Source of the DNA: Circinella minor
Taxonomy: Eukaryota; Mucoromycota; Mucoromycetes; Mucorales; Lichtheimiaceae
Assembly: GCA_016758965.1 (NCBI GenBank)
Contig: JAEPRB010000014.1
Location: 228,047-292,046, forward strand
Reading direction: 5' to 3'
DNA: 64,000 bases
This document shows, piece after piece, positions 1-11,568 of the stretch. Made by a program: the position numbers and the translations under genes. The notes beneath the pieces are model-generated. The model was not told the DNA's origin. It searched no databases and saw only the letters and a program-made list of their open reading frames with translations. Numbering within the stretch: the first letter of the stretch is position 1; each line of letters opens with the position of its first letter.

Positions 1-388
1 TTTTTTTTTTTTTTTTTTACATATTATTTCATTCAATTTCAATTGTTCATAAATCATTCTTCAACAAAATAAACAAACAAACCATTTTTTTTTTCTCCTT
101 CTCTCTCTCCCTCCCTATATTCTTACCTTCACATTTATTGTTTTATTATTATTATAATAATAAGTTTGAAGATTTTTTTTTCTTCTTTTTTTTTTTTTTT
201 TTTACATTTGTATCTTACTGTTTATTATAAAACCAAAAAAAGCAATTTTTTTGTGTGTGTGTGTGTGTGTGTTGTAGGTTTGTGTAAAGTGAGTGAATGA
301 TAGGAAAGAGAGAGAGAGAGAGAGAGAGTATGTACGTGTATGCGTGTGAATCAATTAAGCTAAAAAAAAAATGATGGCTTGCCATAAA
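1..388. other. Gene-free 3' flank with simple repeats
   Basis: No coding region is seen here. The stretch holds a poly-T start, several further poly-T runs, a (GT)n tract near 253-272 and a (GA)n tract near 308-328. It is probably the 3' untranslated and intergenic sequence of the minus-strand zinc-finger gene that stops at 389. Confidence 0.6.
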
Positions 389-2148
389 CTAGCTTTTATC
401 AGATGATGTATGAGTAGGTAATAATGGTGGTGGATGTGATGTGGTTGTAACAGTAGTAGACGATGATAATGATGATGACGTGTTTTCACTTTCTTTTTGT
501 CGTTGCTCAAATACAAGTGATCGAAGTACTCGATTCTGAAAAAGCAAAAAAAAAAATTATTATTAATTCTATTCAACTGCTTTTTTATGCATATATATAT
601 ATATATATAAAAGGAGTTATAGATACCTCTACTTGTAAATCATGTAGTTTTCGTTTAAGGTCTTCGGATTCATTATATTGTGACTGATATTTAGCATTCA
701 ATGAAGATTCTAAATTGCGATATTGTTCTGATAATTGATTATAAGCATTTCGTAAAGATTCAGTTTCATCAATACTACTTCGTCGTAAAGGATCTGGTAA
801 ATTGGGTCTTGGATAAGAGGTATATTCTGAATTATTCGTAGATGGTGTTGTGCTTGTAAATGGTGGAAGGACAATGCGATGTTGTGATGGTGAAGTAGTA
901 GCTGGTGGTGAACATGAAGAAGTTGTTTGAGTATTATTATGTGATTCTGTATGTTGTTGTGGTGTTGTAGTAACAATAGGTAGAGTTTGCTGGCTATGAA
1001 GTTGATGGTGGCGTAAATCAAGTTGTGGAATGGGTGGCCGATTATTACCACTCATACTTGTATTTGTTGGTGTGTGGCGTTCTTGTTGTTGTTGTTGTTG
1101 TTGTGGTGATGATGGTGATGATTCAGTAGGTTGTTGTTGGATTGGTTCACCTTGTTGTAATAGTGGTTCTCTTCGTCTGTTTTGTCTATAATGACATGCA
1201 GAACCACCTTCTGTTCTTTGATGTCGATTTAATGCATCCAATCTTGAGAATGAACGTTGACACATACTACAAACATAAGGTCGTTCACCAGTATGTAATT
1301 TTTGATGTCGTTTAAGGTCATGAAGTCGTCGAAATTTAGAATCACATGAATCACACTAATAAAAATATTTATTTTAACATCTCTAGGGCTAATTTACAAA
1401 TCTTTTTGATAACAACAAATAAAATCTCTCTCTCACAAAGATTTTCTTTCTCCCCTTAATATTATTATTATTTTGGAAATATGTATATAAAAATAAACAT
1501 ATTTACCTTATAGGGTCTCTCCATTGAATGCGTAGCAAAATGTGATTTAAGATTATGCGCTCGGCTAAATGTTTGGTCACATTGTGTACATGTAAATGGT
1601 TTGGATTGATGAGAATTATCACGTCGTTTTGTATTTTGTTTGTTCACTGAAAATGATGTATATAAACCACCATCATGGGTATGTTTTGATGAACCAACAG
1701 TATATGTATTATTGCCTACTCGATATGTATTATCTTGAGATTGTTCTTGTTGTTGTTCCTCTTGATGTTGCTGTTGTGGTGGTAGTTGGTAGTGTGGCTG
1801 CGGTGAGTGTTGCGGAGAAGTATTATGATGAGGCGGAGGCGCTGTTACTATAGATATACTTGATTGTTGCTGTTGTGTAGAAGTTACCTGAGGTGCAGCT
1901 GGAGAGACAGGAGTAGGTAAATGAGCAGGCCATGCTGCGCCATCAGTTGTATGTGTAGAAATACTTAATGTGTCATTGCCACTCCTTGACATGGGTAATG
2001 TATTTTCATTTTTATTATCATTATTATTTGTTAAAGTAGTTGAATTTGGACAATTTAACAATGAAGAAATAGAAGAAGTTGTAGGAGTTGTCGCAGGAGT
2101 TGTTGTAATAGGTGGTCTTGGTGACGTTAATGGTGAAGTTGTAGACAT
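389..2148 (-). CDS. Crz1-like C2H2 zinc-finger transcription factor
   Basis: Three exons (2148-1507, 1355-627, 535-389) give 505 aa. The N-terminal ~190 residues are Ser/Thr/Pro/Gln-rich and look like an activation region. Three consecutive C2H2 fingers follow: the first begins FTCTQCDQTF, the linker reads ERPYKC with the exon junction inside it, the second has RRLHDLKRHQKLHTGERPY, and the third ends DALNRHQRTEGGSACH. The pattern NLKSH..TH..ERP, HDxKRHxxLHTGE and DALxRHxxTExG is that of the calcineurin-responsive factor Crz1/Prz1. A Gln/Ser-rich linker then leads to a C-terminal heptad-like coiled coil (LSEQYRNLESSLNAKYQ... through LQVENRVLRSLVFEQR) that spans the last intron. Known Crz1 proteins act in the nucleus after calcineurin dephosphorylation; I see no clean PxIxIT docking motif (nearest is PIVTTT), so calcineurin control here is only inferred. 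Another fungal C2H2 family remains possible. Confidence 0.8.
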
Positions 2149-2164
2149 TTTTTTTCAGAAAAGG

Positions 2165-2206
<42 letters not shown>

Positions 2207-4654
2207 GAAAGAGAAAGAGAAAAGGACTATTAAAAAAGAAGGAAAAAAAAAAGGCGTAGCAAAAAAAAAAAAAAATGATTTTTCTTCAGGGTTACTGGAA
2301 TAACATCCCAACTTGCGCCTCATCTTTTTTAAGTTTAGGCTTTAACCACTTGATTCCCTTTAATGTTTGTGGTGCGGTGTGTGTAATTCTTTTACATAAA
2401 AAATGTACCATGATTTTTATTTATTGTGGCTGAACAAGGCTTGGCACGAAAATAGATTCAACTTTTTTTTTTCAAAATTAAAGAAATAAACTCTTTTGTG
2501 TTATGGTTTTCTCATTCATTATTTTAATTTTTTTTTTTTTTTAGAAATATTTTTTTAGTCAAATGGTCTGTTTGGTTATAAAATTCCATTACAAATACAT
2601 TTTAATAGAATATCACAGAAGCCGGCGCAGGGGTGGGGAGAGCGCCTTTTTTTTGGGGGGTGGGGGTGGGGAGAGGATGAACTTTCCAAATAAGAATTTG
2701 ATAAGGCAAACTTTTTTTATATTAAAGATTTCTTTTGAGCCTTGTTTCTCTATCAAAAATTTTACTTTCTCCTTTTTTTTTTTTTAGAGAAAAAGAAATT
2801 AGGAATGGTTAATATAAAAGAACAAGTACAACAGTTATATATTTTTAACAGTAAGTGATAGTACAACACATGTCTGTGTGTAACATAATCATGGAAAAAT
2901 GACTTGAACTAATAGGCAGTACTTTTAGAAATAATATTAATACGTAATCCAGATCAATCAAAGGTAAAATGATGATATTGTAAATAATATTTTATAACAA
3001 GTAAACATGAATTTACATAAAGGACTCTTTAAAGCGATGGAGTTGTGTGTTACTGAATCTAAGCTATTTATGTATATTTATTGTGCCACAACTGCGGTAA
3101 TCTTTATTAGATAACTAAATATTAAATTTAACCACACGAGCAACTATTAAGGGACCAGGCGATTGATCCATAAAATGAAGTGAAAATAAAAACCGACGAT
3201 CTTTTTTTTTTCGTCAGTTTTAATGCTAGAGTAACAACTTTTTTAAACTGACCCTCTTCTTTTTCATTTTCTGTCTCGTTTTCCTTTCATATGAAACAAC
3301 TTTTATTATTATATACAATATAGTTATTTTAATATATTTCGAAACATGATAAATTATTACTTATAACAACAAAAATGATAATATGTATAAATAGATGATG
3401 GTACCGACAGTGCATTGACAGTGTAAAGCTATATCTCAAATTTATTGAACCTGTGTACGTAAATATAAAATATTATTGAAGTACGTCCTAAAAAACAGTA
3501 ACAATTATTTACTTTAATTAGAATCGTTTTTATTTTATGTTACTAATTGTACATTATCAAGATACAATTTAACTTTCCCTAGTTTTACTCTCAAAGACTA
3601 CAAAGTCTAAATCTGCAAAATGTGACATTAAAACCATCCTTATATTGATGATCCATACTGTATAAAGTATAACCTTTTGCGTTTAAGTTCATGCTTCTGT
3701 GTAGGTAATACTATTGAAATACTAAACGGACTACTATACAACATAGATATTAAAGTTTGACGACTGTCATATCTATTCACTAACCTGTATTATTTTTTGT
3801 TATTTAGCGTTCATCATTGATTCTAGACAACAACAAAAAAAAATTTTTTTTTATCAGAATGAAATTACTACTAACTGCATATTTGATTTCTGTGATTAAT
3901 ATATTATTAACTGTTATGAAAAAAAAAAAAAAACTATTTTCATTGACAACAGTCTATTATGGTCAATACAAAATACTTCCACGTGTGTTTTTTTTATATG
4001 ATTTTACTTGGACTATAGTATAGGTAAACAACTTCTTGAATTAGGCTGTGTGTAGCAAATATATCATGAGAAAAAAAAATATTTATAAAACATAAGGGGG
4101 GGTAGATGCATATTTTTTTTTTGATTTATCTGTTGTTTGTTGTCAGTACGTACATTTATTTTTCTATTTTTTCTATTAAATATCATTGATTATTTAACGT
4201 TTTATTACCAATGATATCATAAGATTATATTATTTAATTTTTATCATTGTTGAAATATATTTACGTATGTAGTAAAAAAAAAAGAAAAGAAAGAGAGAAA
4301 GGAAAGAAGTAAATACATGATATGAACATGTGGAAAAAAAAAAAAAAAGAAAAGAAACAAATAGAAACGCAAGTCATTAAAAAGAAACTTGTACGTGAGA
4401 ATTAACTAAGCGCTTTCGATCTTATTAGAACTGTAACACGCACGCATCAGCATAATAATTTCTTTTGCGGACTCAAAAAATTGTGGCGTGAATAAGTGGG
4501 TGTGAAGTCTCCAGATCGTTTTCCCAGTTAAACACAGTATCTCTGTTGGTTCCGGTCTATTTTTTTTTTTTTTTTTTTATCTAATAAATAAATAGCACAG
4601 CTGAATTCCAAGGAGATAAAATAGTATTTTTTTTTTCAATCACTTATAAAAACC
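2149..4654. other. 2.5-kb divergent intergenic region with G-rich patch
   Basis: This separates two divergently transcribed genes, so it should hold both promoters. No convincing coding frame is present. Notable contents are a long poly-A/G tract immediately upstream of the zinc-finger start (2166-2222), a G-run cluster at 2630-2671 and many A/T homopolymers. A TATAAAA-like string lies close before the ATG of the plus-strand gene (about 4644-4650). Confidence 0.5.
2630..2671 (+). repeat. G-run cluster (possible G-quadruplex)
   Basis: Runs of 4, 4, 6, 5 and 4 G occur here, the first two and the last three each separated by a single T, in otherwise strongly AT-rich DNA. The spacing fits a G-quadruplex-forming sequence; this is a sequence-based guess only. 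Confidence 0.4.
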
Positions 4655-5227
4655 ATGAACAACAGTTTTTCCCCTTCTTTTTTTAATTATAATAATAAAG
4701 AAGAAGAAGAAGAAGTATCTTTTTCTATAAATAAAATGAATCATCAAAATAGTATTTCTTCTACAACAACAAATACAACAGCAACAACACATCATCCTCA
4801 TCTTTATAGTACTTCTTGCACTTATTGTTCTTATTCTACTTTTCATGACGATCTAATTCAACCCACAATGTATACAAGTGGTTCTATTGATGATGACTTT
4901 CCATTTCAATTTAATTATTTGCTTAGTTTATTCACTGCACCTGATATGGTAAAACATCTTACGCAAGCAAGCATTAGTGAAGATATTTACGCATTACCTA
5001 TTCATTTGCAACGACTTATTAGTGAAGCAAAAGAAGAAGTGGTTCTTGAACGTCGTACCAAGACCAATGAACAAAACCAACAACAACGATCTTTAGCTTT
5101 AATACGATTAGAAAGAGTACGTAATTATGTATGGATGCAATCAGGGGGTGACATTGCCAATCTCATGATGACTCTTACTGAACTTATGGGTGATGAAGAC
5201 GAACTTGAAAATGTTTTAGGCATTTAA
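4655..5227 (+). CDS. Hypothetical protein, 190 aa
   Basis: This is a single-exon gene of unknown family. The N-terminal ~60 residues are low complexity (acidic EEEEE stretch, Asn/Thr/His-rich). The C-terminal ~110 residues look like an ordinary folded helical domain: LLSLFTAPDMVKHL, a Glu/Lys/Arg-rich helix around EAKEEVVLERRTKTNEQ, then IRLERVRNYVWMQSGG and a closing acidic segment LMGDEDELENVLGI. No signal peptide or membrane segment is seen. The start chosen follows a TATAAAA string by only a few bases, so the transcript leader would be very short or the string is not a TATA box; a second Met at residue 28 is an alternative. It ends 343 bp from the converging DUF4112 gene. Function unknown. 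Confidence 0.7.
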   Translation: MNNSFSPSFFNYNNKEEEEEVSFSINKMNHQNSISSTTTNTTATTHHPHLYSTSCTYCSYSTFHDDLIQPTMYTSGSIDDDFPFQFNYLLSLFTAPDMVKHLTQASISEDIYALPIHLQRLISEAKEEVVLERRTKTNEQNQQQRSLALIRLERVRNYVWMQSGGDIANLMMTLTELMGDEDELENVLGI

Positions 5228-5570
5228 TATACTTGTTCAATTCTTTCCTATCTCAACTCACTGAGTTTTTTTTATCTCACAACTTTATTTTTTTTTTCCC
5301 AACATATATCATATTCATACCAAAACCTCCCTTTCATTTCATTTATAAACAATTTAGCATTAATTCTTTCTCTCACTGTCTTTTTTTTTCCTCTTTTCAC
5401 TTAAAAACTCACACACAAACTCACACATGCACTTGGTGTGCAACATTTATTGTATAATACTTTCTAACTTTTTTCTTTTTGCACAAACACATTCACACAA
5501 TGATTTTTTTATTATTATTTAAAAACAGAGTATTTAATAATAATAAAAAAAGATATCTAAACATTTATTA
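5228..5570. other. Convergent 3' intergenic
   Basis: This lies between two converging stop codons. The sequence is pyrimidine/T-rich with CA-repeat-like strings (about 5407-5440) and no gene. It should contain both 3' untranslated regions. Confidence 0.5.
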
Positions 5571-6513
5571 TTAAGTTTCTTTTTTAGAATGTTGGTGAAC
5601 ATATGGGTATATCCAATGAATGAATGTAGTTCCTATATGTCTAAGATCACAAATCATTTGTGTCCATGATATTTCTGTTGTAGCAATATCTTGATATTTA
5701 CTATTTAATTGTTCTGTTGATGATGATGATGAAGATGATGTTGAAGGTTCATTTACAGAAACTCCTTCTGTGTGATTCACATAATCCACTAAAGCTTCAT
5801 AATTCCAAAGATTTGCTTTGTAAAACATATCTAAAAATCCACCTACTACAGGGATAGAACTAATCACCGCATCTGACGACGACCGGATTTATTTAACTTT
5901 TGTTAATATTTTTTTTTTTTGTTTTTTTTGTTTATTTGTTTCATGCAATCAGTTTTGTTATATTAAGTTAAAAAAGAATATATATGTACCAATCACAAGA
6001 CTGATCATCATGCGTAATAATAACCATAAAGGAATTCCAAAAAGTGTTGATAAATAAACTTAATACTCAATATGTGTTAGTTACAAAAGCCATTCACTCA
6101 CACTTTTTATTCATAGTAAATAATTTACCTTGATAAAGTGTACATAATGAACCAAAAAATGGACCAATAATTGGTATAAATCCCTAATAAAAAAATAATA
6201 AAAATAAAAAAAAAAAAGTGAATAAGGATATGTAATAAATAGAATATGAAAATATGTTGGGTTTTACCAATAAAGAATCTATTCCGAGTGGAATGGGTGA
6301 ACCTGGGACAGCATTATCTAACCAGTTTGCATAACGTTCAATCTTTTTAAGTAATTTCTTTCGTTTTTTATCACTCATTTTTTTTTTTGGTGTTGTGTGA
6401 CGAAGATAATCAAATTGGCGTTCTAATCTTGTCATTCGTGCTGTTCCGTGAGGACGTACACTTTCAACACGTTCTGGTACTTTTAATCGATTATATATCC
6501 AACGTTGAAACAT
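5571..6513 (-). CDS. DUF4112 family membrane protein
   Basis: Four exons (6513-6268, 6183-6129, 6058-5990, 5872-5571) give 223 aa. After a basic N-terminus the family core is clear: YANWLDNAVPGSPIPLGIDSL, then GFIPIIGPFFGSLCTLYQ, an aliphatic segment LFGIPLWLLLRMMISLVI, and AVISSIPVVGGFLDMFYKAN. The two glycine/proline elements (IPIIG and IPVVGG) and the D-x-F-KAN ending are the hallmarks of DUF4112, found in bacteria and fungi and of unknown biochemical role. The C-terminus is a Ser-rich linker followed by ~40 unassigned residues. The two to three hydrophobic segments suggest membrane insertion. The introns interrupt the conserved core three times, so single-exon prediction would miss it. 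Sure of the family, not of the function. Confidence 0.85.
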
Positions 6514-6775
6514 ATTTTCTTTTTTAAAATAATAATACTAATAATTAAAAAATTAAAAAGAACTGAAAAAAAAAAAAAAACTAAAAACTGTGAAATGTGA
6601 AAAAAAAAAAAATAAAGTGCCCGAGACAAAAAAAAAAAAAGATGACGTTTTGAAGTATTTCATATGACAACATAATCATATTATCTCCTTTAATGTTTAT
6701 GTATATCTTTCAAACAATAAGGAAAAACAAACAACTATTACATATTATTTTTTTTTATTACAGTAAAATTATTTT

Positions 6776-8464
6776 TTAACTCCTTTTTCGTAATCCTTCC
6801 TTTGCTACGCTTTCTGTAGTTGTGATGGTAGTTGTGGGTGTGCTCGTTATACTATTTGAATGATCCTCCATTTCATGCACTGGTTTTTCAAATCGACGTT
6901 CAACTAAACGAGCTCTTCGAGACCAACGACGTCGTCGAGTAAACGTTTGCATTGCTGGATGACCTGTTAATTGTTTCCAAGCATTGTTGCCATATTCCCA
7001 ACCGTTACGATCTACACGACCTTGAATTTCACCAGTCATATCTACCCACCAATCCCCATCTGCCCAGCTCCATACTTTTTTGGTTGTCTGTTTAATAGCT
7101 ACTCCATCGCCACCAATAATAGGTCGATATTGTACAGTTTCACTGGAGGCTGGTAATTCAAATCCTTCTTTTGATTGTACTGGTGCAAGTTGATTATCTG
7201 TCCAGGGAGCACGTTCACTTGGCATCATATTAGTAGTCCAATCCATACCTAGCCACCATCGCTATTATATATATATATATATATGAAAATTAATAAACTC
7301 ATCTCACTTTCATCAATATTTATATATAAATATATGTAAAATAAATAAAATCACTTGTTTTACCTGATTTTCGTAAATATCAAATTGGAAAATCATTTCC
7401 GTTCGTAATCCATCAGATGTATTTTTTTCTTCTGCTTGATTTTCACTTTTTATCACATCCATTGCTTTGGATTTTTCACGACGTACGCGTTTCGTTAATC
7501 GTTTGATCCATGATTTGAATTGATTACCGTTAGAAGAAATGTTTTCAGTTGTTGCTGGGACACGGAATGGAACCACAATCGATACCATGGAAATGACCAA
7601 GGCAACACCATAGGCCCAACAAGCAGCGATTGCATGTGTGATAAGAACATTTCGACGAAGAGCCATTACAATAACTTTAAACCAAGGGGAAGAACTAACT
7701 AATAAGAATGATCCAACCAATGCAAAAATACCATGGGTGCCAAGTACCCAATTAAAAATGATCCATACAGGCCAAGCATAAAGTAACATTGTCAATGTAG
7801 ATGCAACGACATCTGGACGTGAACCATCCAATATTTCATCACGTATCCAATGAATCCATTCTCGTACACGATCCACATAGGCATTCACAATAGCCAAATG
7901 AACAAGTGTATCGTCCAGCGATACATGACCTTCAGGTTGAAATTTACGTGAAATAAGTAATTGCTCTTCCTCTTCTTGTTGTTGTTTATGGCGTCGTCGA
8001 TCATCATCATCATCATAATAATCATTATCATTGTTCTTGGCATCTTGTTGTTGTTTTACTCGTTGTATTTGTCGTTCTTTTTCCAATCGTTCTCGTCGTG
8101 CACGTAAAGTTCTAACTTTAAGCCAACCTTTAGCTAATTGGACCATGATTAAAGTGGGTAATACAAATGTAAGAACAGGTGCAGTCCATAAACATAACCC
8201 GATCCATAAAAGTAATGCTAATAGAGACTGTCGAGAGTCAGGTGTTTCCCATGTCATAACTTGAATAATGTGTGCGCAATGATGAATGAATGGACCCAAA
8301 ACGACAAGCATTTTTAAAATGGGTGTTGGTATTTGATCGAGTGTTTGTACGGTATAAGGTGATGTGAAACTACGACCATCATTAGAGGAGAAAGAGGTGG
8401 TATCAATATAATTGCCTTTTCGTAAATTGCTTGATGCACTTGTGACAGAATCAGTTTCTGCCAT
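6776..8464 (-). CDS. Peroxisomal/ER membrane peroxin with dysferlin domain (Pex24/Pex30 family)
   Basis: Two exons (8464-7364, 7261-6776) give 528 aa. Known members shape ER subdomains where peroxisomes and lipid droplets form. The N-terminal region (~50-115) has reticulon-like hydrophobic hairpins (PTPILKMLVVLGPFIHH and LLALLLWIGLCLWTAPVLTF) followed by a basic charged linker with Arg/Glu and Gln tracts. A second hydrophobic cluster follows at ~240-310. The C-terminal dysferlin module begins FDIYENQ at the exon junction and continues RWWLGMDWTTNMMPSERAPW, then WSWADGDWWVDM and GWEYGNNAWKQ, which are the paired DysFN/DysFC Trp-rich motifs. The start MAETDS was preferred over an upstream in-frame Met because the upstream extension is hydrophobic low-complexity sequence rich in Phe and Lys. 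Which numbered peroxin (23, 24, 30) it equals cannot be decided here. Confidence 0.88.
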
Positions 8465-10069
8465 TTCTTTTATTATAAATGTAGTATTTTTTTTTTTTAA
8501 TAAAAGAAAGAAAAAAATTACGGAAACACAAAGGAAAAGAGTAAAAGTCAATTATTGATTATTTTTATTAGAATCATATGAATATTTTACCCACCAAAAA
8601 TCCTTGTGACCCAAAAAAAGAAAAAAGAATCATTTTAAACTACTTTTTTGACATGTGCTTGTTAATCAATTTTAACTTTTTTTTTTTTTTTTTTTTGTGA
8701 ACTGAGTACATACGTATCATTTTTATTTTTTACATTTTATTATGATATATATATATCATAATATGTTTACAGGATAGTAGACTACATATTTATAGTAGCA
8801 TATTGACAACATTTATAAACAAATACTAATACAAGATACGTATCCTTCATATTAAACTCCTTTTTTTTTTATTTAGCTTATGATAATAGGCCACTTACAA
8901 AAAAAAAAAAATTGACTTTGGTTTTTTTTCTTGGTCTTCTATTAAAACAATAACCTTTTATTTTTATACCCTTTTTAGTAATAATTATAGGTCTAAAAGA
9001 AACCAGTTATTTATTATATAAATATCATTTATGAATCCCTTCTTTCTAGCCAGCTGTTGTTTATTTATGTTTATATGAATAGTAATAATAATAATAATAA
9101 TAAATACGTACAACGTGTTATTATTTTGGAAAAAAAAAAAAAAACAATTAAACAACATGAGTATTTTATTCTACTATTTAATAAGTTACATTTAATTTAT
9201 CATTGATTGCTTTCGCTGTTTTTTTTTTTTTTCTGAATAAAGTGTTTTTACTATTACTCTGTAATTATTAAAATCAGCGCGCGATTACCTATTAAAAAGA
9301 AAACTTTAAATTATGTCATGTCAATTCATGCATTTTTAGATAAACTGACACATTGTTGCACATAATATAGAATATTTTTTTTTAACCAATTTTTTTTAAT
9401 AAATGAAACTTTTTTCTGCTTATGTATTTTACATATTGACTGTTTATTCAATAGGATCAGATTTATTACAATATTGTGATCACAGGTTTTTTTTTTTTTT
9501 TTTTTATCTGTCTCAATATACTTTTTTTTCAAGCGTTCTACAGACACGCCCACCCTTTTAAATAGCAAGTCATTATAAATTTTATTGACAAATTAGATCT
9601 TTTAATTACTTAGTACATAATATACTAAAGATAAACATTTTTCCCATATCGATTAAAGACGACAACAACAGTCAATAAATTTAATTAGATGCTTTATATT
9701 TTAATATAATTCGTGAAGATGGGAGTTACAACATAACAATATAACATTCAAACCATAGATACGATATGTGTCGTATTAAATTCAATTTACGTTGTAAGAT
9801 AATATCAGAAGAAATAAAATATATCTGCCTTAATGGTCTATTACCTATATACCTAATGTACGTACGTACTTTTTTTTTTATTTATAAGATCATAAATAAT
9901 TTTATTGATTCTAGTCTTATTATACTATATTTAGGAATTATGTCCCGATAAGCTGGGATCCGTTTGCTGAGTTTTGATTTCTTGGAAAGCCCTAAAAGAA
10001 GTTTGAGCAGGTGCAAACCAAATGAACCTCCTCTTTGATCCATCCATAACAAGAGTATGTATAATATTC

Positions 10070-10144
10070 AATCCATCCATCCATCCATCCATCCATCCAT
10101 ATATATATATATATATATATATAATTATTCATCCATCCATCCAT
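10070..10144. repeat. (ATCC)n / (AT)n compound microsatellite
   Basis: Two blocks of tetranucleotide ATCC repeats flank a pure AT tract of about 25 bp. It is purely a simple-repeat tract with no coding potential. Confidence 0.9.
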
Positions 10145-11000
10145 ACTAACTTTATCCTATCATTCATTTATAAACAGTGAGAGATAAATGGAAAAAGAAA
10201 CGCCAACGACGTCTCAAAGCCAAGAGAAGAAAGATGAGAGCTAGAAGCAAATAAACGAACCGCTTTTCCTCTCATTCAACATGTTGAAATTGGGAAGGTC
10301 GACGGTTACAAAAGTTTTCGCAGTTGGTGTTGCGCGGTGGGCACGCTCTATCTATATTTTTTTTTTTCATTCGACTTTATTCAGAAAAAAAAAATTGTGT
10401 GTGTTTCTTTCCCCCCTCTCTTCTCGAATTCATCGAGCTTTTCTCAACATGTAAAATGAAACTTCTACCTAAAAATAAACAAGGATCGTAAAACATCTCT
10501 CAAATATAATTATTCTAATGGGTTTCAAGTTGTGATATGTATATGTTTGTATGTGTGTGTGTGAGGGTGTGAGCTGGTATTATTATAATTATTTATGAAA
10601 CTTGGAAATATACAAGTAACAAGTAAAACATATATGGGGCAAATAGGTTAGCGATATCATTTTTATTCTTATTACAATGTTTGTATATATATATATGAAG
10701 GAAGTAGTGTAAACATCTTCTTTTTTAGTATGTTTCTTTTTTTTTTTTTCTATGAACAAGGAAAAAAAAAAGATCAAGTAACGATAATAATAATATTCTA
10801 GAAAACTCAATAATAATAATAATAAGCAATAGTGATAAAATAATTTTGTCAGTGGAGGGGTTTTTTTTTCAGATTTGTTGTATATAAATATATATGCTAT
10901 GTATAAAACTTGTATAGTAGATGCAAAAAAAAAAAAGAGATTATTGTTTTTTGTATGGTTGTTGTGGTGATATTTTATGAAAAAATGCTCATTTGTTGTA

Positions 11001-11026
11001 GGGTGGGTGTGGGTGTGGGTGTGGGG
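11001..11026 (+). repeat. G-rich (GGGTGT)n tract
   Basis: Five runs of three or four G are spaced by T or TGT, a classical potential G-quadruplex. It lies about 430 bp past the importin stop, where that gene's transcript, if it reaches this far, would be C-rich. Confidence 0.5.
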
Positions 11027-11452
11027 ATAGGGAAGTGTGTGTAAGGTAAAATAATTGTGTAAGTTGTGTATTTTTAAGTAAAAGGGATAGGGAAAAAAAA
11101 AGAAAAGAAGAGGAGAACAGGGTAAATAGTGTTAAAAAAGAAGAAAGAAAAAAAAAAAACAAAGCAAAAGTACACGTTATGATTACAAAGGGTTGTGTGT
11201 GTGTGTGTGTGTGTTTAAAGGGTTAGTTAGGAGAGGGATTTAGAAAAAAAGAGAGAGAAAAATATGAAGAAAAAAAAAAAAAAAGAATATATAAAAACCT
11301 TCTTGTTTTTTTTTTTCAAATAATACTAAAAGACATTGTATACTAGCTTATTATTATTATTATTGTTTTTTTTTTTTTTCATTATTGCTGTGTTTTGGAT
11401 TTTTGTCCACTGGTTTGGGATGATGCTGTAATAATATAGTTTTTTTTTTTTT

Positions 11453-11526
11453 TTACTGTGAAGCCCGCTTGACCATCTATATAATTAAGTAATTAATTAA
11501 ATCAGTTAAATTTATTACCTAGGATA

Positions 11527-11568
<42 letters not shown>

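Larger units (their letters stand above)
8465..11452. other. 3-kb gene-free region
   Basis: No believable gene is seen. Contents: a 24-bp perfect palindrome of TA-rich sequence at 8739-8762, (AAT)n near 9082-9100, an ATCC/AT microsatellite at 10070-10144, a G-rich GGGTGT tract at 11001-11026, (GT)n near 11194-11213 and many A/T runs. The right end is the 3' flank of the importin gene. Confidence 0.5.

Noticed and set aside
585..1051. Overlapping His/Leu/Gln-rich minus-strand frame at 710-1051
   Set aside because: It is a shifted reading of the zinc-finger gene's repetitive Ser/Gln-rich exon 2.
2024..2323. Phe-rich frame over the poly-A/poly-G tract
   Set aside because: Composition is driven by homopolymers; no start context or family features.
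5233..5457. Plus-strand frame with hydrophobic start after the 190-aa gene
   Set aside because: Low-complexity Phe/Ser/His sequence in a T-rich 3' flank.
10589..10810. Minus-strand 73-codon frame with Tyr/Ile/Lys bias
   Set aside because: Amino-acid content mirrors AT microsatellites; no conserved-looking segment.
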